Shown: positions 1 through 7,756 of the stretch, piece after piece | Layout of the letters: every line of letters begins with the position of its first letter | Numbering within the stretch: the first letter of the stretch is position 1 | Source: Phycisphaerae bacterium | Lineage (GTDB): Bacteria > Planctomycetota > Phycisphaerae > UBA1845 > Fen-1342 | Assembly (NCBI GenBank): GCA_028277645.1 | Contig: JANQFV010000041.1 | Location: forward strand, 1 to 64,000 | Reading direction: 5' to 3' | Length of the DNA: 64,000 nt | Notes under the pieces: generated by a model | What the model saw: the letters and a program-made list of their open reading frames with translations, nothing else | Told to the model about the DNA's origin: nothing | Database searches by the model: none | Translations under genes and position numbers: made by a program

Positions 1-1113
1 GACGAAGTCACCGAGTTCCCCGAACAAGGTCTGGTCGCGCACGGCATTCTGCGCGGACGCTTCTGGGGCCGTGATCCAAACGCAAACTCGGACGCGGTCG
101 GCGGCGTCTTCCGCGGCCGGTGGCTGGACAGTGAAGAGAACGTGCTCGGGTTCATCCACGGCCACTATCACCCGTTGGTACGGCCGGATCTGCCGCCGGG
201 GCTCACAGGCGGCGGCGTCTTCCGCGGCGTCCACGTCGACGTCGCTGGCCAGTTCCGCGGCTTCCTCCGCGGGCGCTACGGCTACGGTCCGGAAGGCGCG
301 CAGCTCTTCTACGGACGCTGGTTCGATCGGAATGACCATCTCATCGGCGTTCTGAAGGGCGTCTGGCAGGACCAGCCCGACACCACTGGCGGCGGCTTCG
401 CCGGTCGCTGGGCTGCAATCGATATTTGCGAAGAGGTCGCGTCGCTGCCCGAGTTCGTGTTTGACGAAGGTGACTTTGGGGGCTTGGACGCGGAGCCCAA
501 CGACGTCGCTGCACTCAGCGATTTGCCCATCGCGTCGGGTGAAGAGCTCGGTTTCGGGCTTGGCGGAGCTAACGAGGACTGGGGCGTGGAAGCGGCCGCG
601 CAGTTGCCGCCGCTTCCGGACTGCATCGACCCGAATCAGCCGTTCGGGTTCCTGCGCGGCCATTACCGCCCCGCGCCGCCGCCCGATCCGAACGACCCGG
701 CTGATCCCAACGCCCCCGAGGTCAATGGACACCTGCGTGCCCGGTGGGGGCAGATCAACGGCCAGAGCGTTGGCAAGCTCCGCGGCTTCTACGTGAAGCT
801 TCCGCCGCCCGATCCAAACGACCCCAATGCCCCGCCGGCCGCTGACCCGCCGACCGAGGGTCGCCTGCTCGGCAAGTTCTACGCCCGTTACATCAACAGC
901 AGCGGGCAGTTCGCCGGCCTGATTCGCGGCGTCTACGGCCGTGGCGTGCACAACGTAGGCGTTTTCCGCGGGATGTACTTCGACGTCAACGGCGTCGAGC
1001 AGGGAACGCTGATTGGGCACTGGCGTATCGCGCCGGAACGCCCGGGCGGCCCGTTCGGCGGCGTGTGGTTCGGCACCGAGCTTGACGACGGCGAAGCGGC
1101 CTTCGTCGAGTAG
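1..1113 (+). CDS. Repeat-rich protein, 5' end outside window
   Basis: The reading frame is open from base 1 to a TAG at 1111-1113, so the true start lies upstream; the first internal ATG (142) is not a convincing start. The visible ~370 residues are built from degenerate repeats of the form G-x-F-R-G-x(4-6)-D-x-x-G-x(3-5)-G-x-L-x-G-x-W/Y, for example GVFRGRWLDSEENVLGFIHG and GVFRGMYFDVNGVEQGTLIG. Aromatic residues alternate with Gly and Arg, as expected of short antiparallel beta hairpins. Proline-rich DPNDP linkers occur twice (PPPDPNDPADPNAPE and PPPDPNDPNAPPAADPP). No catalytic motif was seen and the family is not recognised. A surface or secreted beta-repeat protein is inference only. The stop is followed by a hairpin and a convergent gene. 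Confidence 0.75.
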   Translation, partial: DEVTEFPEQGLVAHGILRGRFWGRDPNANSDAVGGVFRGRWLDSEENVLGFIHGHYHPLVRPDLPPGLTGGGVFRGVHVDVAGQFRGFLRGRYGYGPEGAQLFYGRWFDRNDHLIGVLKGVWQDQPDTTGGGFAGRWAAIDICEEVASLPEFVFDEGDFGGLDAEPNDVAALSDLPIASGEELGFGLGGANEDWGVEAAAQLPPLPDCIDPNQPFGFLRGHYRPAPPPDPNDPADPNAPEVNGHLRARWGQINGQSVGKLRGFYVKLPPPDPNDPNAPPAADPPTEGRLLGKFYARYINSSGQFAGLIRGVYGRGVHNVGVFRGMYFDVNGVEQGTLIGHWRIAPERPGGPFGGVWFGTELDDGEAAFVE

Positions 1114-1167
1114 CCTGTAGACCAGTCCGGCGCGCCCAACGCGTCGGGAAACGGTTCAACCCCGCAA

Positions 1168-1205
1168 GACGCTCGCGGACGGCCATCACGGCCCCCGCGG
1201 GCGTC
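1168..1205. terminator. Hairpin between convergent genes
   Basis: GACGCTCGCGG at 1168-1178 pairs with CCGCGGGCGTC at 1195-1205 with one mismatch, and GGCC/GGCC pairing is possible inside the loop. It lies between the convergent ends of the repeat protein and the CPBP protease. There is no T-run on either strand, so its role in ending transcription is inferred from position. Confidence 0.35.
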
Positions 1206-1216
1206 GCTGTTCTGCG

Positions 1217-2080
1217 CTATGCGGATTCGAGCAGTTCCGGCGCGAGTATCGCCAACGTCATCGTGCGCAGATTGAACAACGCATGCGCGAGGATGCAGGG
1301 CCAGAGCGCGCCTGTACGAACGCGCACGTATCCCAGCAGAATGCCCATCGTTGCCAGCGGAATGACGTCCTGCGCTTGCGAGACGTGGACCAATCCGAAC
1401 AGGCACCCCGACACGATAATGGCCAGCCATCTCGATCCGGACACCTGCCAGCAAGTGTGTAACAGGACGCCTCGAAAGAACAGCTCCTCGAGCAGCGGCG
1501 CGATCACGACCGCACCGATCATCAGTTGCGCCACTCCCGCAGGCCCCCACGCGCTTTGATCCAGCGCGTCCAGCACGACGTGCATCGGCGGGTCCGTTTC
1601 CGGATACACCCAGCGGTGAATTACCTCGCCCATGCGCAGTTGCAGCAATAGCGTCGGCGTGAGCACGAGTACCGCCGTGACGGCCACAAGTACACCGCGC
1701 GCCAGCCCTACACCACGCGTGCGCAGCGCGCCACTCTTCCACAGGAGAACTGCGATAACCCCGGCGGTAACCAGCTCGCCGATCCCCCGTGCGGTGTGCA
1801 GTCGATGCCAGCCGTCGCTGCCGATGTCATCAAAGGCGTCCTTCAGGCCCAGGGCCTGTGCCGCCTGCGCAATTACGACGTTGACAAGAAAGAACGCTCC
1901 TAACGCCAGCAGCAGCCCCTCCAGTCCGGGACCACGTTCCGGCAGTTCATAACCGGCCAGCGGATCGCGCCGCGCCGGCGAGCGCAACAGCGCCACCCCC
2001 AGGTAGAGAGTGAGACCGATCCCGGCGCCGAACAGCACGTAGTCGATTACTTGCAGGACGCTCGGATTCAAGACTAGCAT
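1217..2080 (-). CDS. CPBP family intramembrane glutamic endopeptidase
   Basis: This is a polytopic membrane protein of 287 residues. It carries the three CPBP (CAAX protease and bacteriocin-processing, Abi) motifs in order: EELFFRG (Glu-Glu-x3-Arg), FGLVHVSQA (membrane His) and HALFNL (His-x3-Asn). These form the membrane-embedded active site of Rce1-type glutamic proteases. Substrates are unknown. The start is the ATG at 2078-2080, reading MLVLNPSVLQ and followed directly by hydrophobic segments; a longer reading frame exists upstream but its extra residues are Arg-rich and overlap trpC. The gene diverges from trpC, with about 50 bp between starts. Confidence 0.85.
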   Translation of the reverse strand: MLVLNPSVLQVIDYVLFGAGIGLTLYLGVALLRSPARRDPLAGYELPERGPGLEGLLLALGAFFLVNVVIAQAAQALGLKDAFDDIGSDGWHRLHTARGIGELVTAGVIAVLLWKSGALRTRGVGLARGVLVAVTAVLVLTPTLLLQLRMGEVIHRWVYPETDPPMHVVLDALDQSAWGPAGVAQLMIGAVVIAPLLEELFFRGVLLHTCWQVSGSRWLAIIVSGCLFGLVHVSQAQDVIPLATMGILLGYVRVRTGALWPCILAHALFNLRTMTLAILAPELLESA

Positions 2081-2133
2081 GACCTCGTGTGAATCAACCC
2101 GGCCCGGCCGGCCACGCGGCCCTGGAGGCGATA

Positions 2134-2940
2134 TTGGCAACCGTTCTCGACGAGATTCTCGCGCACAAACGTACCGAAGTCGAGCGCGCCCGGCGTGGGA
2201 CACCGCTGGACGCACTGCGCTCGCGACCTGGCTACAACCTGCCGCGCCGCAATTTCTTCGGTGCCGTAACCGCTCCTCGCCCGCACGGACCGAACCTCAT
2301 CGCGGAGGTGAAGCGATCGAGTCCATCGGCGGGCGTGATCCGTTCCGACTTTGATCCCGTGGCCGTTGCGCGCGATTACGAAGCCGGTGGCGCCCAGGCG
2401 CTGAGCGTGCTGACCGACGAGAAGTACTTCGACGGGCGTCTAACGTACATCGAGCAGGTCAAAGCAGCGGTCGGACTACCCGTACTCCGCAAAGACTTCA
2501 TCATCGACGAATATCAGGTTCACGAGAGCCGTGCCGCAGGCGCTGACGCCATACTCTTGATCGCGGACGCGCTCCCGACCGAAGTATGTACGGGATTGCT
2601 GCGCCTCGCGCGAACGCTCGAGCTTTGCGTATTGCTCGAAGTCCATGCGACGGAGATGCTGTCAAACGCCCTGGCTGCCCTGCCATCCGACGAGGATCGC
2701 CGGGGCATCCTGCTCGGGATCAATAACCGCGACTTACACGCGCAACGTGTGGTCCTGGAAACGACGGAACGACTGGCGCCACTGATCCCACCCGGGATCC
2801 CGATCGTCGCCGAGAGCGGTATCAGGAGCCGTCGCGATGTACAACGCATGCACGCGGCGGGAGCGCGCGCGCTTCTCATTGGCGAGGCACTCATGCGTAG
2901 CGGCGATGCGCGCCGCACCATTCGCGAACTTCTCGCATAG
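2134..2940 (+). CDS. trpC: Indole-3-glycerol phosphate synthase
   Basis: This cytoplasmic TIM-barrel enzyme converts CdRP to indole-3-glycerol phosphate in tryptophan synthesis. Family signatures are clear: DEILAHKRTEV at the N terminus, LIAEVKRSSPSAGVIR (catalytic Lys loop), SVLTDEKYFDG, LRKDFIIDEYQV, GINNRDL and IVAESGIRS. The chosen start is TTG at 2134, with GGAGG at 2124-2128 five bases upstream; it gives MATVLDEILAHK, matching the usual N terminus, and 268 residues. A GTG at 2089 would add 15 residues but leaves only 8 bp to the divergent protease start. No other trp gene is in the window, so trpC stands alone here. Confidence 0.93.
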   Translation: MATVLDEILAHKRTEVERARRGTPLDALRSRPGYNLPRRNFFGAVTAPRPHGPNLIAEVKRSSPSAGVIRSDFDPVAVARDYEAGGAQALSVLTDEKYFDGRLTYIEQVKAAVGLPVLRKDFIIDEYQVHESRAAGADAILLIADALPTEVCTGLLRLARTLELCVLLEVHATEMLSNALAALPSDEDRRGILLGINNRDLHAQRVVLETTERLAPLIPPGIPIVAESGIRSRRDVQRMHAAGARALLIGEALMRSGDARRTIRELLA

Positions 2941-3064
2941 CTCCCTTTTTCCGCGGTTCTTGCTGGCCGAAGCTTGCGCGTTATCGGACGGGAAACACGA
3001 GCCCTCGCAGCACACCTACGGGCTTTCCGTGCGCGATTGTTTCTCGCGTCTACGAATGATAAAA

Positions 3065-3238
3065 TGGCCCTTGAGAGGGAAAGTGCGCACTCGGCCCCGC
3101 GACAACCCCTGAAAAAAGCGGAGGGCGGCCTACCCGCAGATAGGCGCCCATCCGCCGTATGAGGCACCACCCCAATGGGGAGCCAGGTGGTGCACCCAGG
3201 GCGAGGATTGCCTTCCGGCTTTCCTCGCCCCTTTCTTA
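3065..3238 (+). ncRNA. Candidate structured RNA with terminator-like end
   Basis: There is no credible coding frame here, but three consecutive strong inverted repeats lie on the plus strand. GCGGAGGGCG (3118-3127) pairs with CGCCC-a-TCCGC (3145-3155). GCACCACC (3164-3171) pairs with GGTGGTGC (3186-3193). GGGCGAGGA (3199-3207) pairs with TCCTCGCCC (3222-3230). The last is followed by CTTTCTT, as in an intrinsic terminator. The element could be a free-standing RNA or a long structured 3' end of the trpC transcript. It resembled none of tmRNA, RNase P RNA, SRP RNA or known riboswitches on reading. The 5' limit is a guess. Confidence 0.3.
3199..3237 (+). terminator. Intrinsic terminator downstream of trpC
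   Basis: A nine-base-pair stem, GGGCGAGGA/TCCTCGCCC, encloses an inner GCC-TTCC-GGC hairpin and is followed by CTTTCTT. It is about 260 bp past the trpC stop, so it ends either the trpC mRNA or the candidate RNA above. Confidence 0.5.
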
Positions 3239-3405
3239 CCGTTTCGGCCTCAGCTACGAATCGGTTACCACAGACGGCGCACCGCTTCGTTTCGCTCCCA
3301 AGAAACGTTAGGACGCGCCGTTGCCAATTGTCCAGCGCGAGTACTTTTTTGGGGACCGCCAACGTACCGTGCCGCCGAGCGATATTTCTTCGGATCATCG
3401 CGCAA

Positions 3406-3440
3406 CAAAAAAAAGAGGACCCGCGGAGTAACGGGTCCTC
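3406..3440 (-). terminator. Strong intrinsic terminator (minus strand)
   Basis: GAGGACCCG (3415-3423) and CGGGTCCTC (3432-3440) form a perfect nine-base-pair stem with an eight-base loop. On the minus strand it is followed by eight Us (the A-run at 3407-3414). Confidence 0.8.
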
Positions 3441-3560
3441 ATTCAGGAGGAGGAGTTCCAAACTTGGGGGCGTTTGCCGACCCCCAGGAGGAGGAGTCAC
3501 TGAACTTCTAGGACCCCTTCCGATCCGAAGTCCACTTTCGTCCCGGAAAAAATATCCCGT
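3406..3560 (-). ncRNA. Candidate small RNA with two anti-Shine-Dalgarno motifs
   Basis: Read on the minus strand, the 12-mer CTCCTCCTCCTG occurs twice, at 3485-3496 and 3444-3455. Each copy is complementary to a strong ribosome-binding site. Between them is a hairpin with a five-base-pair GGGGG/CCCCC stem (3466-3485 region). The second copy is followed at once by a nine-base-pair terminator stem (3415-3440) and eight Us. No good reading frame covers the unit. The layout of exposed CCUCC motifs, hairpin and intrinsic terminator resembles sRNAs that pair with Shine-Dalgarno sequences, such as the CCUCCUCCC-loop RNAs known from alphaproteobacteria. Relationship to them is not implied. The 5' end is unknown and 3560 is a guess. 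Confidence 0.45.
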
Positions 3561-3708
3561 TACCGCACACGCCCATTCTCTATCAGGCGCAACCCACACC
3601 AGCCAGGCAGGTTACGGACAGCAACTTTTTCTGGGTCGCAGGTCAGCTTCGGGGGGCGGAATTACGGCTGGAATGGGGGTTCCGAGATGACGCCCGCTCG
3701 GTGTGTGC

Positions 3709-3739
3709 AAAAAAAGAGAGGACCGATCCTTCGGTCCTC
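3709..3739 (-). terminator. Second intrinsic terminator (minus strand)
   Basis: GAGGACCGA (3718-3726) and TCGGTCCTC (3731-3739) form a nine-base-pair stem with a four-base loop, followed on the minus strand by UCUUUUUUU. It shares the GAGGACC start with the terminator at 3415. It could end a long 3' UTR of the gene at 4229-5242 or an independent small transcript from 3740-4200. Confidence 0.75.
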
Positions 3740-3850
3740 CGTTCGCTTTGTAGCGTCCAGTCATTCGTTCCTGTCATTCGGCTCCCGTGAACGACAGGTC
3801 CTCGGACAAGACGTTCAAACTATAGGTCGTCTCCACGCGAGATTTCCAGC

Positions 3851-3964
3851 GAGTTTTTTGTGGACGCGCGAACTTTTTGTGACCGTCGTGCCGACGGACT
3901 CGCTTTCCTCTTATGGGATGGGATCTTATGAGTTTCGCGCGGCTGAGTTTTTTGTGGACGCGCG
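3851..3964. repeat. 20-bp direct repeat in gene-poor region
   Basis: GAGTTTTTTGTGGACGCGCG occurs perfectly at 3851-3870 and 3945-3964, starts 94 bp apart. A partial copy, AACTTTTTGTGACC, follows the first at 3871. The surrounding 3741-4228 stretch holds no gene I can support. Confidence 0.7.
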
Positions 3965-4228
3965 CCAGCGAAGAAATGGACGGCCCGATAATAGCGCTTC
4001 GCTCGAGCAATCCGCAATTCAGGCTCGACACCGATTATTGTCCCCTCGGACTGCGCTACGTCTTCGCGTCCGGCCACCACGGATCAACACTGATGCGCGG
4101 TCGGTGATTTCGCGGCTCCGATCGCCCCAACAGAAAGCTGAAGCTGATCATCATCAGCGCGAAACCTGTGGTCCAAATAACTGAGCTCAACTCAGCGTCC
4201 TCCGCCAAACTCAAACTGATGGGGCCGG

Positions 4229-5242
4229 TTACCCGGAGACCCAGCGCACGCCCAACTGCAGGATTCCGGGAATGCGCTCTGACGTGTCAATCAGGAACTC
4301 GAGCCAGGAGGTCTCAGCACCCTCCTGACCGTACACCGTGATGCGGTAGACGTAGAGCCCGTCAACACGATCCGCGACCAGGTCGTACTCATCGCCCGTC
4401 ACGCGCGTGAACGCCAATTCTGTGTGCGAGACAACCTGGAACATCGACTCGTACGTTGTCAGATTCGATTCCCAGGCTTCGTAGTGTGCGAGCAGGTACC
4501 CGTCGCGATACTCGAACCGCCGCTGGGCACGTGGGGAGACCGTCAGCTCAGGGCCGGCCTTGACGATGAACCTGACCTCATCGAAAGCCTCTTCGCCGCT
4601 GCGGTCCTTGACCATCAGCTCGAATTCGTAGACCTGGTCGCGCCATTCCGGATCACTCTCGAACTCAAGCCCCGTTGCCCGGGTACGCGCGGTACGGGCA
4701 TCCTCGACGTTCAGCTCGCGTGGTCCGCCGACCTGAAGCCAGTCGAACGTCAGCTCATCCCCCTCACTCGCGCTACCGTTGAGCTTCAGTTCATCCCAGC
4801 CGGCCCAGACAACGCGATCCTGCCCTGCATCGGCGACCGGACCGGTTGCCGAATCCGACTCGTCATCAAAGCGCGCCGCATGCTCGTCTTCCGGCGGGAC
4901 CAGTTCTTCCGCCACCGAAGGCCCGAAATCGCTCCGCTCCCCCACCGCGTTCCGTGGCAAATCGGCCACCACGACGTTCGGCTCGTGGTCGACGTTGTGG
5001 TGCTCAAGCTCAGCCACCTCGGAAGACGGCGAGTAACCTGCTACCGTAGCGGGAGTTGTGGAGCGTTCGGCCCAGGATGTCGGGCGGTGGCGATAAAGTG
5101 AGAAGCCGGTCTCATGCGACGTAACAGCGTCGACAGGTCCTGGTCGGACTCCACGAGCGCTGGCCGACTTCGGCACGTACCCGCTGACGACCATCAGGCC
5201 GACGCCCAGCGTGAAGAATACGACGAACAGTATCGGTCGCAT
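4229..5242 (-). CDS. Exported or anchored protein with PKD-like domain
   Basis: The protein has 337 residues from the ATG at 5240-5242; a GTG at 5254 would add four. The N terminus MRPILFVVFFTLGVGLMVVS is a signal peptide or membrane anchor, followed by an acidic, poorly structured linker. The central part resembles a PKD/REJ immunoglobulin-like fold: PVADAGQDRVVWAGWDELKL, then GSASEGDELTFDWLQVGGP and YEFELMVKDRSGEEAFDEV, matching the usual 'VADAGPDQ ... LDGSGS ... Y.F.L.V.D..G' course. The last ~110 residues look beta-rich, with no recognised family. A surface or periplasmic binding role is inferred. The terminator at 3709-3739 lies about 490 bp downstream on the same strand. Confidence 0.7.
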   Translation of the reverse strand: MRPILFVVFFTLGVGLMVVSGYVPKSASARGVRPGPVDAVTSHETGFSLYRHRPTSWAERSTTPATVAGYSPSSEVAELEHHNVDHEPNVVVADLPRNAVGERSDFGPSVAEELVPPEDEHAARFDDESDSATGPVADAGQDRVVWAGWDELKLNGSASEGDELTFDWLQVGGPRELNVEDARTARTRATGLEFESDPEWRDQVYEFELMVKDRSGEEAFDEVRFIVKAGPELTVSPRAQRRFEYRDGYLLAHYEAWESNLTTYESMFQVVSHTELAFTRVTGDEYDLVADRVDGLYVYRITVYGQEGAETSWLEFLIDTSERIPGILQLGVRWVSG

Positions 5243-5397
5243 CGACAATCTCACCGCGCACGCAGATCGACGTGATCAACGAAACTCCATACTTATTCAT
5301 CGAAAAGCTGCGCGTGTGAACGCAGTGGAAGCGGCAAGAAATTCGTCAGTCCAATAAGTTTTGCGCACTTCTGCGGTTTGAGGGCGGGATCAGACCG

Positions 5398-6225
5398 TTA
5401 TCCGTCCAGCAATCGCGTCACGTTTTCGAAACGATCCGCGAAAGACGCCGTGACTACTTCAACCAGTTCCGCCTCCGCCGCTCGGTCACCCTGCCGGATT
5501 TTGGTTCCGAGTGTCTCGGCCTCGTTGACTTCCACCGGCGCAGCCACGAGCGCTGATACGGTTTCTGACGCCGCCGGATCGGCGATCAACCGGCCCCACA
5601 GTATCTGAAGGCGGATGTGATTGTTCCCCGCGCAGATCGCCCCGACGAGACAGTTCAGCAGGGGGCGCTGCCAGGACACGCTGTCCGAATTCGCCGTCAG
5701 TCCGAAATCGCTCTCCAGCGGGTTACGCGAAACGCTGAGTTGGCCCGCATAGTCGGTGTAGGTCGCAGGGAGAATGGGATAGTGGTAGAGCGTCGCCCCC
5801 GCCGCGGCGCGGTGCTCCTGCGTGACGGCCCAAAGTGCCTGGCCCTCCGGGCTGAGCACGTACCGCTGCTCGTGATCGGCGATGCCGCCGCCGAACATCA
5901 CGTCGGGCGCCTGCGTGGGCGCGCCGGCAGCCCGCATCTGCGGAACGTCGCGGATGTACTCGACGCACTGCGGAGTCCCCTTGTATATCCACTCGATCCG
6001 GACCGGAACGTCTGCCTCCCGCATGTACCAGTCCCAGAACCCGGCCGCAAACGCCTCGCGGATTGCTTCGCTATGCGGCGTGACGATGGTCAGCACTTCG
6101 GATGCCTTGGGCATCCGCGTCGTGTCGACAGGGATCTTCTGTTGCTCACAGCCTCCCGAACTCGCCAGAATCGACGTCAGCAGGATTACGGAAACCAGGC
6201 AGGGGCGAATGGCAGGTTGGCACAT
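5398..6225 (-). CDS. Extracellular solute-binding lipoprotein (ABC type)
   Basis: The protein has 275 residues from the ATG at 6223-6225 (MCQPAIRPCLVSVILLTS), with a lipoprotein-like signal ending in SSGGC. The mature part resembles iron(III)/spermidine-type periplasmic binding proteins: VLTIVTPHSEAIREAFAAGF (first beta-alpha unit), then VRIEWIYKGTPQ, and APDVMFGGG, matching the family's 'pDvv.gg' segment. The body is shorter than the usual 330-350 residues, so the second lobe may be reduced. No permease or ATPase gene is adjacent. The gene diverges from the GH105-like hydrolase at 6403, so a carbohydrate or metal ligand is possible but unproven. Confidence 0.65.
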   Translation of the reverse strand: MCQPAIRPCLVSVILLTSILASSGGCEQQKIPVDTTRMPKASEVLTIVTPHSEAIREAFAAGFWDWYMREADVPVRIEWIYKGTPQCVEYIRDVPQMRAAGAPTQAPDVMFGGGIADHEQRYVLSPEGQALWAVTQEHRAAAGATLYHYPILPATYTDYAGQLSVSRNPLESDFGLTANSDSVSWQRPLLNCLVGAICAGNNHIRLQILWGRLIADPAASETVSALVAAPVEVNEAETLGTKIRQGDRAAEAELVEVVTASFADRFENVTRLLDG

Positions 6226-6390
6226 CGTATGACTCCACTGTGCATCGCGCACGTCGTCTCCCGAGACAAACATGCATGACGTGTAGGCCAGCGCGTAACG
6301 GCTCGTCTCGAAGCTCGTAAAGTAGCACGTCGCCCATACACGGGAAACCCACACAGTCGAACATTCCCGCCGGACGTCGACGCACGAAGC

Positions 6391-6396
6391 TATACT
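6391..6396 (+). promoter_or_regulatory. Possible -10 box close to the GH105 start
   Basis: TATACT lies only seven bases before the ATG at 6403, with no clear -35. If used, transcription would begin at or next to the start codon, giving a leaderless or nearly leaderless mRNA; no Shine-Dalgarno is visible before this ATG. Confidence 0.3.
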
Positions 6397-6402
6397 CTAG
6401 GC

Positions 6403-7599
6403 ATGGGCAGACGCTTCCAGTATGCGCGGCGGTGCACGGCACTCGCGACCAGCGTGTGTGTTCTGTTAACGTGCGCATCGTCTGGGTGTAACTACGACGT
6501 TCTCCACCTCGTCCAGGACATCTCCGCGAAGCCGATTTACCAGATCGTCACTGACCGCTACTTCGCGGGCGACTATCCCGGCACAATTAACAATACGCTC
6601 GATGACGATCACGTCATCTACCACTTCACCTACGTCAACGGCGTGACTTTGTGGGCTCTGTTAATGCTCCATGAAGAAACGGCTAACTCGGAATACCTGG
6701 AAGCCGTGCGTGTCGCGGTCGCCAAGTACGACCGCGACGGGCTGTACCGTCCGAACGGCGGCGATGAGCCGATTGACTATCTCGGCTCGATGGCGCACGC
6801 GACGCTCGTGTTCGGTGAGACCCACACGGACGATACGGCACGCGAACACGGACTGAATGCCGCGGCGTACTTCCTGAGCGACTGCGCCCGCACTCCCGAG
6901 GACCTCATCGCGTATCACAGCAATCCCAGTCGCGGCAGGATCTGGGCCGATGCCCTGTTCATGGTCATGCCGCTGATGGCGAAGGCCGGTCGAATCCAAG
7001 ACGACACACGCTACTTCGACGATGTGCTGCGGCAGTTCGCGGGATTCACGGCGAAGCTCCGTGACCCGACGGTCGGGCTCTATCACCAAGGCTGGAACTG
7101 GCACGGCGAGGGTGCTTCACCAGGCTACTGGGGGCGCGCAAACGGCTGGGTGCTGGTGGCGATGACCGAGACGTTGGGCGCCATCCCGGACGATTACGAG
7201 GGTCGGGACGAGTTGCTCGCGCTGTACCAGGATTTCGCAGCGGCCGTGGTGCACAACCAGGCATCCGACGGAATGTGGCACCAGCTTCTGAACCGGCCCG
7301 ACAGCTACAAGGAGACGTCGTGCACCGGCATGTTCGTCTACGCTCTGGCGCGCGGCGTAGAACGCGAGTGGCTGCCACGCGCGTACGCGGATAACGCCCG
7401 GCAAGGTTTTGCGGCGCTCAGCCGCTACGTGAGTTGGGACGGCGATATTCGCAACATCTGTCCCGGCACGCCGACACAGGCGTCGGAGAAGGACTACCTG
7501 AACCGCGGCCCGAGAACGAACGATTCACACGGTATCGGCCCGGTACTGCTGGGCACCGTCGGGGGGCTCATTCTGGATCGCCTGCCGTCGATAGACTGA
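6403..7599 (+). CDS. GH88/GH105-like unsaturated glucuronyl hydrolase
   Basis: The protein has 398 residues with a signal peptide and a possible lipidation Cys (LLTCASSGC). The body follows the (alpha/alpha)6-barrel fold of GH105/GH88 enzymes (YteR, YesR), which remove the unsaturated uronic acid left by polysaccharide lyases from rhamnogalacturonan or ulvan fragments. Recognisable segments are VNGVTLWALLMLHEET, the catalytic-Asp region RIWADALFMVMPLMAKAG, WGRANGWVLVAMTETLGAIP, WHQLLNRPDSYKETSCTGMF and the C-terminal GIGPVLLGTVGG. Family knowledge places the essential Asp in the 'W.DaLfM' segment, which is present. It probably acts in the periplasm together with the GH3 enzyme downstream. Confidence 0.85.
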   Translation: MGRRFQYARRCTALATSVCVLLTCASSGCNYDVLHLVQDISAKPIYQIVTDRYFAGDYPGTINNTLDDDHVIYHFTYVNGVTLWALLMLHEETANSEYLEAVRVAVAKYDRDGLYRPNGGDEPIDYLGSMAHATLVFGETHTDDTAREHGLNAAAYFLSDCARTPEDLIAYHSNPSRGRIWADALFMVMPLMAKAGRIQDDTRYFDDVLRQFAGFTAKLRDPTVGLYHQGWNWHGEGASPGYWGRANGWVLVAMTETLGAIPDDYEGRDELLALYQDFAAAVVHNQASDGMWHQLLNRPDSYKETSCTGMFVYALARGVEREWLPRAYADNARQGFAALSRYVSWDGDIRNICPGTPTQASEKDYLNRGPRTNDSHGIGPVLLGTVGGLILDRLPSID

Positions 7600-7694
7600 G
7601 GCACCACCCGTGCAGCCGATCGTGTGACGGGGGGCGGCAAGACCCACGCGCTCACATCGCGGAACCGCCGAGAATATTTCCGGTAATCGGATGG

Positions 7695-7700
7695 TATACT
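7695..7700 (+). promoter_or_regulatory. Possible -10 box for the GH3 gene
   Basis: TATACT lies 57 bp upstream of the GH3 ATG; the -35 region is poor. It is the same hexamer as that before the GH105 gene. Confidence 0.3.
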
Positions 7701-7756
7701 CGGAAGACAAAGCGCCGACGTCGCTCGTCAGTTGCGACCAACACCGGAGGAGATGA

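Noticed and set aside
1150..1200. GGTTCAACCCC as a tRNA T-arm.
   Set aside because: No acceptor stem or anticodon arm can be formed around it.
2520..3599. Long minus-strand reading frame across trpC and the region after it, including a CAVCG motif.
   Set aside because: Most of it is antisense to trpC; composition is Arg/Ser/Pro-rich as expected of an antisense frame in high-GC DNA, and it crosses the terminator and hairpins.
3175..3690. Plus-strand frame of 171 codons in the gene-poor stretch.
   Set aside because: No ribosome-binding site of note, no recognisable domain, and it spans two terminator-type structures.
3851..3964. The TTTTTTGTGGAC repeats as DnaA boxes of a replication origin.
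   Set aside because: They match the DnaA box only in part, only two good copies exist, and no dnaA, dnaN, gidA or parAB gene is near.
3820..4080. Short basic minus-strand frames over the direct repeats.
   Set aside because: Two overlapping frames give equally poor, Lys/Arg/Ser-rich products; no start signal distinguishes either.
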